64,000 nt of DNA from Polaromonas sp. (GCA_013298945.1 JAAFJR010000003.1:186001-250000); one strand, 5' to 3'. Shown: positions 1-9,865, numbered from the stretch's first letter. Notes: a model not told the origin generated them from the letters alone. Numbers and translations: made by a program.

Positions 1-2677
1 TGGCACGGTCACACTGAACGCCAATGGCACCTTCAGCTATGTACCAGATGCTGACTATTTTGGCCCAGCGCAGTTCACCTACACGGTGAGCGACGGCGCA
101 GGCGGCTTTAATGTGGGCACAGCGGATTTGAACATTGCGCCTGTGAACGATGCACCACGTGTGCTTAGCGAAAGCACTACCACTGACGAAGACCAGATAT
201 TGCACATCAGCAAGGCCAACCTGCTAGCTAACGACCATGATGTGGACAACCCAGACAGCGCTTTAGCGATCACGGGTGTGTCCAACGCTAGCCATGGTAC
301 TGTGTCTATGGTGGGGACAGAGATTGTCTTTACCCCAGATTTGAACTACAACGGTGCGGCAAGCTTTAGTTATACCGTGAGTGATGGTGCAGGTGGCAGT
401 AGCATCGCTACTGTCAGTCTCACAATTAATTCGATAAACGATGTCCCGGTGGTGAATGACGAGCTGCTGCTTGGCAAGCGTGACCATACCTACACCTTGA
501 GCCAAGCTGCGCTGCTGAGCAACGACACGGATGTGGAAACACCAAGAGCTAACTTGACCATCGTTGAGGTTAAGAATGCTGAAAACGGGACAGCAACACT
601 AAATGCAGACCACTCCGTCACCTTTGTACCTAATGCAGGTTATGCAGGCCGTGGTACGTTTGAGTATGTGGTGCAAGACGCGGATGGTGGGCAAAGCACA
701 GCCACATCCTACATTGACTTCTCAGCCGTCAACATCAATCCTATTGCGGTGGATGACAGTTTAGGCGGCTACCAAGATGCACCTTCAGTCATATCAACGG
801 CGCAACTGTTGGCGAATGATTCTGACCCCGATGGCACAGCCGCAACGACCTTGACAGTGGATCAAGTGGGCAATGCGCAGAACGGCACTGTGTCATTAGG
901 TGCAGACGGTAATGTCACATTTACACCTACAGCTGGGTTCTATGGAACCGCTAGTTTTGGATACAGGGTGAATGACAGCGAAGGCGGTACGACTTGGGCA
1001 ACAGGCTTTGTGACAGTGCAAAAAGCTAACAGTGCGCCAGTGTTTACCAATTTGTGGGGTGATAACGGTAACACTCTCAATGCAACCAGTACAGCATACG
1101 ATAATGAAGGAACACCTATAAGCACATCGCTGGTGGTAGATCCAACGCGGCATTGGGGTGGTTTTGAAGCTTATGATCCAGATGGTGATGCTATCACTTA
1201 CTCGGTCAATAAGTTTTTTACTTTAGACAATGGTACGCATTGGGATACAAAAGGGGTTGTGAGACTTAACTACTACGTTCCAGAAACCGCTCCTGATCAT
1301 TTATCAGCCAATCAACTAATAAATGGCGGCTACCCAGTTCAAGAGCAGGGAAGGTGGCAATACGTAGCAAATTTTGGCAACAGCTATGATGGCTTAGACT
1401 ATTTTCAAATTGTTGCTACAGATAGTCATGGCGCATCTACAGTTGTTACAGCAGGCACGCACCACAAAGGCGCAGCAGGTGGTGGCGGTTGTTTCCCTGT
1501 GGTTGTGGACACTACGGGCAATGGTATTGACTTGGTCAAACCCGAAGACTCAAAAATGTTTGCCGACATCAACAAAGATGGCTGGCGCGACCAGATCGGT
1601 TGGGCTGCCAGCACCGATGCTGTACTGGGTTATGACGCCAATATGGATGGCAAGATTGATCAAAGCAATGAAGTGAGTTTCACCAGCTACTTGGATGGTG
1701 CTAAAACCGACTTAGAAGGATTGGCTGCGTTTGATACGGATGGCGATGGCAAGATTACTAGCCTAGATGCAGAATGGTCTAAGTTCGGATTGGTGCAGGA
1801 TGCCAATAACAATGGCAAACAAGACGAGGGTGAATTTGTCAGCCTAGACCAGCAAGGCATTGTGTCTATCGACTTACACCGTGAGGGCACGCCCGAGTTG
1901 AATAACGGCAATGTGGTGTTTGGTACAACCACAGTGACTTACGCTGATGGTCGCACGACGCAAGCCGGTGATGTGATGTTCGCGGGCAATGGCATTGCAT
2001 TGCCTGACGACGTTCAGGCCTTGCTACAAGCCGAGAAAGACAAAGCGGCGCTTTTAGCTGAGCAAAAAGATCAAGATTTGGCACTTGAGCGTTTACAAGC
2101 CGAAGCTAAAGCCATCGCTGACAAAGAGGCTGCTGAATTGCTGGTGGCACAAGAACTTGCAAAAGCCGAGGCGCAGGCCCTAGCAGCTGCTGAAGCGCAA
2201 GCCAAGGCAGAAGCTGAAGCCAAACTGCTTGCAGAGCGTGCAGAAGAATTGCGACTGGCTGAAGTAGCAGCCAAAGAAGCTGCCGAAAAACTGGCTGCAG
2301 AGCAAGCTGAACAACTTGCCATCCAGCAGGCGAAAGAGGCGGCTGAGGCCTTGGCCGCCGCACAGGCTGCTGAAGCGGCGGCACAAGCTTTGGCTGCACA
2401 GCAAGCAGCAGAGGCACAAGCTGCAGCTGAAGCCGCTGCAAAAGCGGCAGAAGAAGCGGCAAAGGAAGCCGCCTTGGCCGAGGAAGCAGAATTACGCCGA
2501 CAAGCCTTGTTGTTCAACCAAATGGTCAACACATCTGTCGATAATCATCCAGCCTTGGGTTTTGTACCAAGCCACGATGCTGTCACGGGTTATGTGGTTG
2601 ATCCGACCGGCACGCATACAGCAGCAAACGAGGATCTTCACTTAACGACACCTACATTGGTCGTTGTAAATAAGTAA
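1..2677 (+). CDS. C-terminal part of a giant type I-secreted repeat protein (5' partial)
   Basis: The frame is open from the first base, so the gene starts upstream of the window; the GTG at 86 is internal. About 890 residues are visible. Up to about nt 1030 there are roughly four tandem ~100-residue cadherin/Ig-like repeats, each with a LLANDxD-type start and a GxxSFxYxVSDGxGG-type end. Around nt 1490-1960 lies a calcium-binding-like region with four Asp-rich loops (DINKDG, DANMDG, DTDGDG, DANNNG). Nt 2020-2510 encodes a long Ala/Glu-rich coiled coil, followed by a short polar tail expected to hold the uncleaved secretion signal. The directly following ABC/HlyD/TolC genes mark it as a type I secretion substrate, probably a surface adhesin or large RTX-like protein. 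Classic GGxGxDxxx nonapeptides are absent from the visible part. Confidence 0.9.
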   Translation, partial: GTVTLNANGTFSYVPDADYFGPAQFTYTVSDGAGGFNVGTADLNIAPVNDAPRVLSESTTTDEDQILHISKANLLANDHDVDNPDSALAITGVSNASHGTVSMVGTEIVFTPDLNYNGAASFSYTVSDGAGGSSIATVSLTINSINDVPVVNDELLLGKRDHTYTLSQAALLSNDTDVETPRANLTIVEVKNAENGTATLNADHSVTFVPNAGYAGRGTFEYVVQDADGGQSTATSYIDFSAVNINPIAVDDSLGGYQDAPSVISTAQLLANDSDPDGTAATTLTVDQVGNAQNGTVSLGADGNVTFTPTAGFYGTASFGYRVNDSEGGTTWATGFVTVQKANSAPVFTNLWGDNGNTLNATSTAYDNEGTPISTSLVVDPTRHWGGFEAYDPDGDAITYSVNKFFTLDNGTHWDTKGVVRLNYYVPETAPDHLSANQLINGGYPVQEQGRWQYVANFGNSYDGLDYFQIVATDSHGASTVVTAGTHHKGAAGGGGCFPVVVDTTGNGIDLVKPEDSKMFADINKDGWRDQIGWAASTDAVLGYDANMDGKIDQSNEVSFTSYLDGAKTDLEGLAAFDTDGDGKITSLDAEWSKFGLVQDANNNGKQDEGEFVSLDQQGIVSIDLHREGTPELNNGNVVFGTTTVTYADGRTTQAGDVMFAGNGIALPDDVQALLQAEKDKAALLAEQKDQDLALERLQAEAKAIADKEAAELLVAQELAKAEAQALAAAEAQAKAEAEAKLLAERAEELRLAEVAAKEAAEKLAAEQAEQLAIQQAKEAAEALAAAQAAEAAAQALAAQQAAEAQAAAEAAAKAAEEAAKEAALAEEAELRRQALLFNQMVNTSVDNHPALGFVPSHDAVTGYVVDPTGTHTAANEDLHLTTPTLVVVNK

Positions 2678-2686
2678 TTTCAACGC

Positions 2687-3187
2687 ATGAAAATCAGATT
2701 AGCAACATCATCAGATACGGTCGCTATGATGGATTTGGGTTTGCAAATGCACCAAGAGTCTCGCTTTGCCCACTATCCTATGGCGCACGAAAAAATACGT
2801 GAAACTATCCAGCAGATCGTTTCTGAACCGAAAGCCAACTGCATTTTGCTGGCAGAGCATGATCGTGCAGGTTTGGTGGGTATGTTGGCCGGTTGCGTGT
2901 CCAGTTTGTTTTTTACAGACGTGTTGATTGCACAAGACCGTTGGTTCTATGTGGCTAAAGAACACCGAGGCAGCCCAGCGGCATTGAAGCTGTTGGTCGC
3001 TTTCAGGCGTTGGGCAGAAAACCGTCAAGCACGAGAACTCAATATCAACATGAGTGTTGATATTGATCAGGCGAAATTTAACCAATTTATGACTCACATG
3101 GATTTCAAATCTTGTGGTTCAAACTTTGTGTTACCTCTTGCCTTGGTCAAGCGAGAGCCAGTAGCACAGGTTATGAAGAGCGCTTGA
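2687..3187 (+). CDS. GNAT-family N-acetyltransferase
   Basis: This is a 166-residue single-domain protein. The N-terminal MKIRLATSSDTVAMMDL strand/helix and the later VAKEHRGSPAALKLL segment match the GNAT fold and its acetyl-CoA-binding loop. It starts only 10 bp after the giant secreted protein and precedes the secretion genes, so it is probably co-transcribed. The acceptor is not identifiable. It could modify the secreted protein before export or be an unrelated passenger. It lacks a signal peptide and should be cytosolic. Confidence 0.8.
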   Translation: MKIRLATSSDTVAMMDLGLQMHQESRFAHYPMAHEKIRETIQQIVSEPKANCILLAEHDRAGLVGMLAGCVSSLFFTDVLIAQDRWFYVAKEHRGSPAALKLLVAFRRWAENRQARELNINMSVDIDQAKFNQFMTHMDFKSCGSNFVLPLALVKREPVAQVMKSA

Positions 3188-3193
3188 TTGTCA

Positions 3194-3222
3194 TGCGGCT
3201 CTACAGGCTTTAGCGAGCCGTA
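3194..3222 (+). promoter_or_regulatory. Small hairpin before the ABC transporter gene
   Basis: In the 77-bp gap between the GNAT gene and the ABC transporter gene, CGGCTC and GAGCCG can pair around a ~14-nt loop. There is no following T-run, so it is not a standard terminator. It could lower read-through from the very long upstream gene or stabilise mRNA ends. Weak evidence. Confidence 0.3.
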
Positions 3223-3264
3223 ACTCACATATCACCTCCCCCTTTTACGTACAGCAGGAATTTC

Positions 3265-5529
3265 ATGACGACAGACAACAAGACCACCACGGGTCAGGAA
3301 ACTAGCTTTGCCTCAAAGCTTGAACTATTCAAACTGTATTGCACTTTACAAGGCTTGCATTTAGATGCTGGCCAGTTAAAGCACCAGTTTGCAACGGCTG
3401 AAGGTAAATTCGAGACTGCCGATTTAAACCAAGCCTTGGTTGCTGTCGGTTTTGACAGCCAACTCAAAAAAGGCAGTTTAGAAGCCTTGAGCAAAGCGGC
3501 AAGTCCTTTGTTGGTGGTCACCCAAGACCAAAGTGATGCTCAGAGCTTTACCCAGAGCTTTGCAATTGTGGGTGGCGTGGATGCCAATTCGGTCGTGATA
3601 CAGCGTCCGGGTCAGGCCAGTCCACAACGCATGACCGTAGCAGAATTCAAAAAACTGTGGACAGGACAATGGCTGCAAACCCAGCGAAATACAAGCTCGG
3701 TCAACAATGAGGCTGGCAACAACACCCCTGAAACATCCAAATTTGGCGTGGGCTGGTTTTGGTATTCCTTGAAGAAGTACAAGGGTTTGATGGGCGAAAT
3801 TCTGCTCGCGTCGTTCTTCGTTCAAATATTTGCTTTGATCACCCCATTGATCTTTCAGGTGGTGATTGATAAGGTACTGACGCACCGAAGCTTGAATACC
3901 TTGGATGTGATGGTGATTGCCCTGTTAGGTGTATCTCTGTTTGAAGTGATATTGGGTGCGATGCGCCACTACCTGTTCAGCCACACCACCAATCGCATCG
4001 ATGTGGAACTGGGTGCAAAGTTGTTCAAACACCTGATGCACTTACCCCTGAGTTACTTTGAAAGCCGCCGCGCGGGTGACACCGTCGCACGCGTGCGAGA
4101 GCTGGAAAACGCCAGAAACTTTATGACTGGTCAAGCTTTGACCAGCTGGCTAGATCTGTTCTTTGCCGTGGTTTATTTGGCGGTGATGTTCTATTACAGT
4201 CCCATGCTGACGTTTATCGTCTTGGCAGCTTTGCCCGTATTTTTTGGCGCCTCATGGATCATCACCCCTATTTTGCGTAAAAATCTAGAAGACAAGTTTG
4301 CCATGGGTGCAGAAAACCAAGCCTTTTTGGTGGAAACCGTGACCTCCATGGAAACCCTCAAAGGTCAAGCGGTAGAGCCGCATTGGCAACGCGAGTGGGA
4401 GCGTCGCTTGGCCGATTACGTCAATGTATCATTCAACTCCGGGCATATCGCCAATGCCACCAACCAATTCATCAGCTTTGCCAGCAAACTCATGACCGTG
4501 TTCCTATTGTGGTTTGGTGCCAAGTCTGTGATAGATGGTGATTTGACTGTGGGCGGCTTGATCGCCTTCAACATGCTCAGTGGTCGCGTCAACGCACCGA
4601 TTTTGAAACTGGCCTCGCTCTGGCAGGACTTCACACAAATGAAGGTTTCTATCAAACGCTTGGGCGACATCATGGATGCGCCCGCTGAGCCAGCCTTTCA
4701 GGCGGAGCGTGCGACACCACCAGCCATCCAAGGCCGCATTACCTTCGACCATGTGAACTTCAGGTACTCCCCCAAGAGTCCAGAAATCGTGAGTGATATG
4801 AGCTTCGATGTGCAGCCCGGTGAAATCATCGGCGTTGTCGGCGTCTCAGGTGCCGGTAAAACCACCCTGATGCGCTTGATCCAACGCCTGTACACCCCGG
4901 AGCGAGGACGTATTTTGATCGATGGCATGGATTTGAACTTGGTGGATACCAGCTGGTTGCGCCGTCAAATCGGTGTGGTCGGTCAAGACACGGTGCTCTT
5001 CAACCGCTCTGTTCGAGAAAACATTGCCTTCTCTGACCTGAGCTTGAGCATGGACAAAGTCATGGAAGCGGCCAAACTGGCAGGTGCCCATGAGTTCATC
5101 TCTGAGTTACCTGAAGGTTATGACACGGTGATAGGCGAGCGCGGCAGTAAACTCAGTGGCGGTCAACGCTCACGCATTGCCATCGCCCGAGCCTTGGTCA
5201 CAGATCCGCGCTTGCTGCTGTTGGATGAAGCCACCGCCTCGCTGGACTACGAAAGCGAACGTGTGATTCATGACAACATGGCTCACATCACCAAAAACCG
5301 TACCGTCTTTATCGTGGCACACCGCCTGCCCACCTTGCGTTTGGCGAACCGTATTCTGGTCATTGAACGGGGTCGTTTGATTGAAGTCGGTAACCACGCC
5401 AGCTTGATGCAGCAAGGTGGCCGCTATGCAGACCTTTACCGTGCCCATCAAGTCTTGGACTTAGCCCTCAACCATGCTGTAGATAACAGTTCGATCAAGC
5501 AAACTGTCAAAGAGACCCGCTATGTCTAA
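3265..5529 (+). CDS. Type I secretion ABC transporter/permease (HlyB/LapB-like)
   Basis: A 754-residue inner-membrane exporter. Residues ~10-135 form a peptidase C39-like domain with no obvious catalytic Cys, as in the degenerate CLD of RTX exporters. The membrane domain follows (~160-440). The nucleotide-binding domain shows Walker A GVSGAGKTT, signature LSGGQ, Walker B LLLLDEATAS and the H-loop IVAHRL. Length fits the family. Its 3' end overlaps the HlyD-like gene by 8 bp, indicating translational coupling. Expected role: ATP-driven export of the upstream giant protein through the HlyD/TolC channel. Confidence 0.95.
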   Translation: MTTDNKTTTGQETSFASKLELFKLYCTLQGLHLDAGQLKHQFATAEGKFETADLNQALVAVGFDSQLKKGSLEALSKAASPLLVVTQDQSDAQSFTQSFAIVGGVDANSVVIQRPGQASPQRMTVAEFKKLWTGQWLQTQRNTSSVNNEAGNNTPETSKFGVGWFWYSLKKYKGLMGEILLASFFVQIFALITPLIFQVVIDKVLTHRSLNTLDVMVIALLGVSLFEVILGAMRHYLFSHTTNRIDVELGAKLFKHLMHLPLSYFESRRAGDTVARVRELENARNFMTGQALTSWLDLFFAVVYLAVMFYYSPMLTFIVLAALPVFFGASWIITPILRKNLEDKFAMGAENQAFLVETVTSMETLKGQAVEPHWQREWERRLADYVNVSFNSGHIANATNQFISFASKLMTVFLLWFGAKSVIDGDLTVGGLIAFNMLSGRVNAPILKLASLWQDFTQMKVSIKRLGDIMDAPAEPAFQAERATPPAIQGRITFDHVNFRYSPKSPEIVSDMSFDVQPGEIIGVVGVSGAGKTTLMRLIQRLYTPERGRILIDGMDLNLVDTSWLRRQIGVVGQDTVLFNRSVRENIAFSDLSLSMDKVMEAAKLAGAHEFISELPEGYDTVIGERGSKLSGGQRSRIAIARALVTDPRLLLLDEATASLDYESERVIHDNMAHITKNRTVFIVAHRLPTLRLANRILVIERGRLIEVGNHASLMQQGGRYADLYRAHQVLDLALNHAVDNSSIKQTVKETRYV

Positions 5530-6865
5530 ACCCACGAAAAACGACATGAACCCTTCCGTCCAATTCAACCCCTTCTCTACCGCTGCTTTGGCGTTGCAGC
5601 TTAAACCCCCTGCTTTTGTCGCACGCATGGTGACCTTAGCTATTTGCTGTATGGCAGTAGCTGCCATTGCATTCGCCTACTTTGCCATGATGGACATTGT
5701 GGTGACGACGCAAGGCCGCGTCATCCCGTCTGGTAAAAGTAAGGTCATCCAGCCCTTAGAAGCCGGTATCGTCAAAACAATTGCTGTGAAAGATGGTCAA
5801 AAAGTCAAAGCAGGTGACATCTTGGTGGAGCTTGACCCGACCACCACAGGAGCAGACCGCGACCGTTTGCAACGCGAGTTGTGGGAAACCGAGGCCGATG
5901 CAGAGCGTCTCAACGCCATGTTGGCAGGCCAAAGCAGTTTCAAACCGACCGCAGAATTGCCAGCTGATATTGCGGCCAATGGACAAGCCATGCTGATCAA
6001 CCGCCAAAGTGAGCAGCGTTCCAAGTTGGCGGCTTTGGATGCCGACATTGCCAAGCGACGTGCTGACCAAGATGCTATCCAAGCCAACCTGACCCAAATC
6101 CGCAACAGCCTACCCTTGGTCAGAAAAAAACATGAAATGCGTGAAGACCTCGCTAAAACAGGTCATATTGCAGAAACAGGTGTCATAGAAACCAAACTAG
6201 AACTCATCAACCTAGAAAAAGAAATGAACGTGCAAACCAACCGTTTGCAAGAATCTGCGGCAAGCCTGAATGCCTCGACCCAGCAACGTGCACAAGCTGT
6301 AGCCGAGTTTCGCAGTCGCGCTAGCAGCGAATTGGCCGAGGTCAGCAAAAAACGCGATGCAGCCAAGCAAGAACTGATCAAAGCCAACCAACGGCGCGAT
6401 CTGCAGGTACTCAAAGCACCGATTGACGGCATCGTACAGCAAATGGTGGTATCCACCGTGGGCGGTGTGGTCACGCAGGCACAGGCTTTGATGACCATCG
6501 TCCCAGACAACACGCCATTGGAAGTCGAAGCACAAGTGATGAACCGTGATATCGGCCATGTCAAAGTCGGCCAACGTGTCATCAACAAAGTCGAGACCTT
6601 TGATTTCACCCGCTATGGTTACCTTGAAGGTGAAGTCTTATGGGTAGGCACTGACGCAGTTCTTGACCAAAAACTAGGTCCAGTTTACCCCGTTCGTATC
6701 AAATTGGGCGGACGAGAGACGCCCAACATTGTCAATGGTCGCAAAGGCTTGGTCACGGCGGGTATGAATATCACCGCCGATATTAAAACTGATCAGCGTC
6801 GGATGATTGAGTACTTCTTAGCGCCTATGTTGCGCTACAAAGAAGAAAGCCTGCGGGAGCGTTGA
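5522..6865 (+). CDS. HlyD-family membrane fusion (periplasmic adaptor) protein
   Basis: 447 residues. A cytoplasmic N-terminus is followed by one membrane segment (~38-62, MVTLAICCMAVAAIAFAYFA). Next come a lipoyl-like half (GRVIPSGKSKVIQPLEAG), a long coiled-coil hairpin (~120-300), the second lipoyl half (LKAPIDGIVQQM) and a beta-barrel C-terminus. This order is typical of HlyD/LapC adaptors, which join the ABC exporter to TolC. It overlaps the ABC gene by 8 bp and ends one base before the outer-membrane gene, so the three are one operon. Confidence 0.95.
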   Translation: MSKPTKNDMNPSVQFNPFSTAALALQLKPPAFVARMVTLAICCMAVAAIAFAYFAMMDIVVTTQGRVIPSGKSKVIQPLEAGIVKTIAVKDGQKVKAGDILVELDPTTTGADRDRLQRELWETEADAERLNAMLAGQSSFKPTAELPADIAANGQAMLINRQSEQRSKLAALDADIAKRRADQDAIQANLTQIRNSLPLVRKKHEMREDLAKTGHIAETGVIETKLELINLEKEMNVQTNRLQESAASLNASTQQRAQAVAEFRSRASSELAEVSKKRDAAKQELIKANQRRDLQVLKAPIDGIVQQMVVSTVGGVVTQAQALMTIVPDNTPLEVEAQVMNRDIGHVKVGQRVINKVETFDFTRYGYLEGEVLWVGTDAVLDQKLGPVYPVRIKLGGRETPNIVNGRKGLVTAGMNITADIKTDQRRMIEYFLAPMLRYKEESLRER

Positions 6866-6866
6866 T

Positions 6867-8483
6867 ATGGCATTGAACTCAAAAAAATACGCCATTGCAA
6901 GCACCATCCACAAGCCTTCCGCTATTTGTTTGGCTGCGATGATGGCTTGGTCTGTACAGAGCATGCCAGCGTATGCAGAGGATTTGATAACGATTTATCG
7001 TCAAGCACTGAGTCAAGACCCTGTCTTACAAGCCGCGAAATTTGCGCTGGAGGCGGCGCATCAAAAGATACCGCAAGCGCGTGCAGGTTTTTTGCCAACC
7101 ATCAATTGGACGGCCAACAAAACCAAGCAGCTGGGTTTGACGCGATTAACGCCAGCGGCCACGACGACTGACACTCAAGCCACGACTGGCACCGCTGCTG
7201 TGTCAGGGGTTCAACCCGCAGCAAGTGACACTGTGTCAGATTCTGGATTCACTTCGCCATCCCTAGAAGATGCCGCCAATGCGGGAGACTCAGTCGCCGC
7301 GCCACAGACGACCAATTCAACACCTGAGCCAGAACCTTTGAATCGGGTGGTTAGAAGTTATGGCTGGACATTGCAGCTCACGCAACCCATCATCCGACCG
7401 GTTGCATGGATCACCTACGCGCAAGCTGGTGCACAGGTTCGGCAGGCGCAAGCGCAGTACAGCCAAGCCCAGCAAGACCTTATTCTGCGGGTAGCGCAAG
7501 CCTATTTTGATGTTGTTGTTGCTGACAACAATGTGCGGGTGGCCTTGGCGCAAGACAACTCGGTTGACATGCAGTTAACACTAGCCAAGCGAAATTTTGA
7601 GGTTGGCACATCAACCGTCACCGATGTGCATGAAGCCAAGTCACGCTTTGAACTGTCTAAAGCCCAGCGCATTGGTGCTGAGAATGAATTACAGGCCAAG
7701 CAAGCTGAGTTAGAACGCATCACCGGCAACATGCCCGCGAAACTAGCAGCTCTTCAAACACAGGTGATCCCCCCTTTGCCTTCACCACCGGAATTGGCAT
7801 CGTGGATCACCAAAGCCAAAGAACAACACCCTATGGTACTGGTTCAAATCGAAGCACAGGAGGTGGCGAGCAAAGAAATCTCAAAGAACAGAGCTGGGCA
7901 TCTGCCGACCTTGGACTTCACAGCTTCACGCAGTGCCAACTATTCATCGGGCAGCTTAAGCTCGCCCACTGATTTAGAGACACGGGCAAAGACCAATCAG
8001 TACAGCTTGCAATTGTCGATACCCATCTACTCAGGTGGCATGATTGATTCACGCGTGAAAGAATCAGCCGCCATGCTAAACAAGACCCAAGCTGAATTAG
8101 AGAGCGCACGTCGTCAAGTCGCTACGATGGCAAGACAAGCCTTTAATGGTGTGATGAACGGGCACGCCCAGATAGAGGCATTGACAGTAGCTGTTACTGC
8201 TAGCAAAAGCTCTGTGAATGCCAACAAAATCGGTTACAAAATTGGAACACGTATCAATATTGATGTATTGAACGCTGAACAGCAACTGTTTGCGGCCATG
8301 CGCGACTTGTCCAAGGCACGGGTGGAAACATTCATGCAAGGTTTGCGTTTGAAAGCATCCATTGGGATACTGAGCGAAGCAGATTTGGCGGAACTGAATC
8401 AATCGTTAGAGATGGTTGACCATGGTATAAAAGTACCAGATACCGCTAAAGTCCAAGTGCTTGAGACTAATAAAGTGCCATAA
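6867..8483 (+). CDS. TolC-family outer-membrane secretion channel
   Basis: 538 residues with an N-terminal signal peptide ending near MPAYA-ED, then the TolC repeat start LITIYRQALSQDPVLQAAK. Two related helical/beta halves follow, the second starting near the LASWITKAKEQHPMVL region. Between them and the N-terminus (~residues 90-150) sits a Thr/Ala/Ser/Pro-rich insertion that ordinary TolC lacks. It completes the type I secretion channel with the two preceding genes. Confidence 0.93.
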   Translation: MALNSKKYAIASTIHKPSAICLAAMMAWSVQSMPAYAEDLITIYRQALSQDPVLQAAKFALEAAHQKIPQARAGFLPTINWTANKTKQLGLTRLTPAATTTDTQATTGTAAVSGVQPAASDTVSDSGFTSPSLEDAANAGDSVAAPQTTNSTPEPEPLNRVVRSYGWTLQLTQPIIRPVAWITYAQAGAQVRQAQAQYSQAQQDLILRVAQAYFDVVVADNNVRVALAQDNSVDMQLTLAKRNFEVGTSTVTDVHEAKSRFELSKAQRIGAENELQAKQAELERITGNMPAKLAALQTQVIPPLPSPPELASWITKAKEQHPMVLVQIEAQEVASKEISKNRAGHLPTLDFTASRSANYSSGSLSSPTDLETRAKTNQYSLQLSIPIYSGGMIDSRVKESAAMLNKTQAELESARRQVATMARQAFNGVMNGHAQIEALTVAVTASKSSVNANKIGYKIGTRINIDVLNAEQQLFAAMRDLSKARVETFMQGLRLKASIGILSEADLAELNQSLEMVDHGIKVPDTAKVQVLETNKVP

Positions 8484-8541
8484 ATCTTATAGATGGCTAT
8501 AACTAATACACCCAGAAAAATACAGTTCATACGGAGCAATC

Positions 8542-9075
8542 ATGACCAACACCTTTGACAAATCGACAAGTGCTCAACCTAAAGTCGCAGATATGAGTCC
8601 TGCTGAAGTAGCTCGCTTGCTGGATCAAGCCAAGACGCAAGCCAGTAAAGTTTTTAAGAAGATTCCTCTGTTAGGGCCATTGACATGGCTAATGATGCAG
8701 CAATCCGCCACCAAACATACCTTAATAAGTGAATTGGAATGGCGCGTCATGCCGCCCTTGATGATGGAGCAAGCGAAGCTGTACATGCGTGAGGAATCAC
8801 CGCTGGCCTTTGTCACGTGGGCAAAAATGTCCCCCGCTGCTAGCGACCGCTATCGCAAAGCGCCACATCACCTGATGTTCTCAGATTGGAATTCTGGTGA
8901 TCAAATTTGGTTGATCGACATCGTGACGCCTTTTGGGGGGGCTCAAGAGATCATGAAAGACCTTCGCGAAAATGTGTTTGCTGGTCAGACGATCCATCAA
9001 TTGGTGCCTATGCCTGATGAGCCGCAGAAGATGTTGACTTGGCCGGCGGTGGGAACCGTACCTGCCAAGCATTGA
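8542..9075 (+). CDS. Toxin-activating lysine acyltransferase (HlyC/RtxC family)
   Basis: 177 residues. The central part aligns by eye with HlyC: LGPLTWLMM, a His in the ATKHTLISEL helix at the position of the catalytic His, SPLAFVTWAKMS, and SDWNSGDQIWLIDIVTPFGG. HlyC enzymes transfer an acyl chain from acyl-ACP to internal lysines of RTX proteins before secretion. An N-terminal extension of ~35 residues precedes the core. The gene lies 58 bp after the TolC gene. Here hlyC is last, not first as in hlyCABD. The likely target is the giant protein at the start of the window. Confidence 0.9.
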   Translation: MTNTFDKSTSAQPKVADMSPAEVARLLDQAKTQASKVFKKIPLLGPLTWLMMQQSATKHTLISELEWRVMPPLMMEQAKLYMREESPLAFVTWAKMSPAASDRYRKAPHHLMFSDWNSGDQIWLIDIVTPFGGAQEIMKDLRENVFAGQTIHQLVPMPDEPQKMLTWPAVGTVPAKH

Positions 9076-9142
9076 CTGGATCAGTCACTGCTTGTCTTGA
9101 GCAGTGCAAGCAACCAAATATATTAACTGTATAGAAACACCG

Positions 9143-9736
9143 ATGTCATATTTTTCGACTTTTAAAAGCTTTTCAACCTTACTTTCTGTTTTACTTTTGC
9201 AGGCATGCACCACGCTTGTCGCGAATGAAAAAATGCACAGCTCCGTCAAGGCTCCGGCATCTACCGTGCGTATTACCTTGACGGAAACTGCCATTCGAGG
9301 TCGACTCAGCGCCTATTTGAGTGCAGGGTCAAAAATTTCAAAAGGCACCCCGGTGCAAATCAAACTCGATGCTCAGGCACAAAGAGATGTCCCCAAAATG
9401 CTGCAGTTAGCCAAAACGGGAGTGAGTACTTCCTTGACACCTCTTTTACAAAAACGTGGAATCACGGTATTGGGCGACTCAGAGAATCTTCCTAGCAATG
9501 GCAACATCAACATCATTACGAAATCCTATGTGGTTGAGTGCGGTCAAGGAACAGTTATTTGCCAAACTTCTGTGATTTTTGAAGTTTGGTTTGTAGATAA
9601 CGTGCATGGTGAGCCAGTTTGGTCCGCGGACTTCAAAGTAGGCGCGCCTATGGGCGGTGAGCAAAATGAACAAGTATTTGAAAATTTCTATGGTTCTGTC
9701 CTGGATAAATTGACCTCACTTAAGCTAATTAAGTAG
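9143..9736 (+). CDS. Predicted lipoprotein of unknown function
   Basis: I choose the ATG at 9143 because the signal peptide then starts MSYFSTFKSFSTLLSV and ends in a lipobox LLLQAC, giving ~197 residues; an upstream ATG at 9104 would add 13 residues before the signal. The mature part has no motif I recognise. It is mixed alpha/beta with two Cys (VVECGQGTVICQT) that could form a disulfide. It is last in the type I secretion cluster and may be an outer-membrane lipoprotein accessory to export or surface retention, by location only. Confidence 0.75.
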   Translation: MSYFSTFKSFSTLLSVLLLQACTTLVANEKMHSSVKAPASTVRITLTETAIRGRLSAYLSAGSKISKGTPVQIKLDAQAQRDVPKMLQLAKTGVSTSLTPLLQKRGITVLGDSENLPSNGNINIITKSYVVECGQGTVICQTSVIFEVWFVDNVHGEPVWSADFKVGAPMGGEQNEQVFENFYGSVLDKLTSLKLIK

Positions 9737-9865
9737 CTGATGTTCTACCAACCTTCGTCACAACGCATCATCTGAGACTTAATGCAGCTTCACGCTAAAT
9801 GTCAATACTTACAAACACACGGTAAAAAATGCGGCGATGATGCATACATAGTTTTAAAGACGTCC

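Noticed and set aside
2071-2532. Long minus-strand ORFs opposite the Ala-rich coiled coil.
   Set aside because: They are shadows of the repetitive GCN/GAR codons on the + strand and encode low-complexity Ala/Ser/Cys-rich sequences.
9737-9865. Inverted pair GCATCATC / GATGATGC as a terminator or attachment site after the secretion cluster.
   Set aside because: The arms are ~65 bp apart with no T-run, so neither a terminator nor a clear boundary can be claimed.
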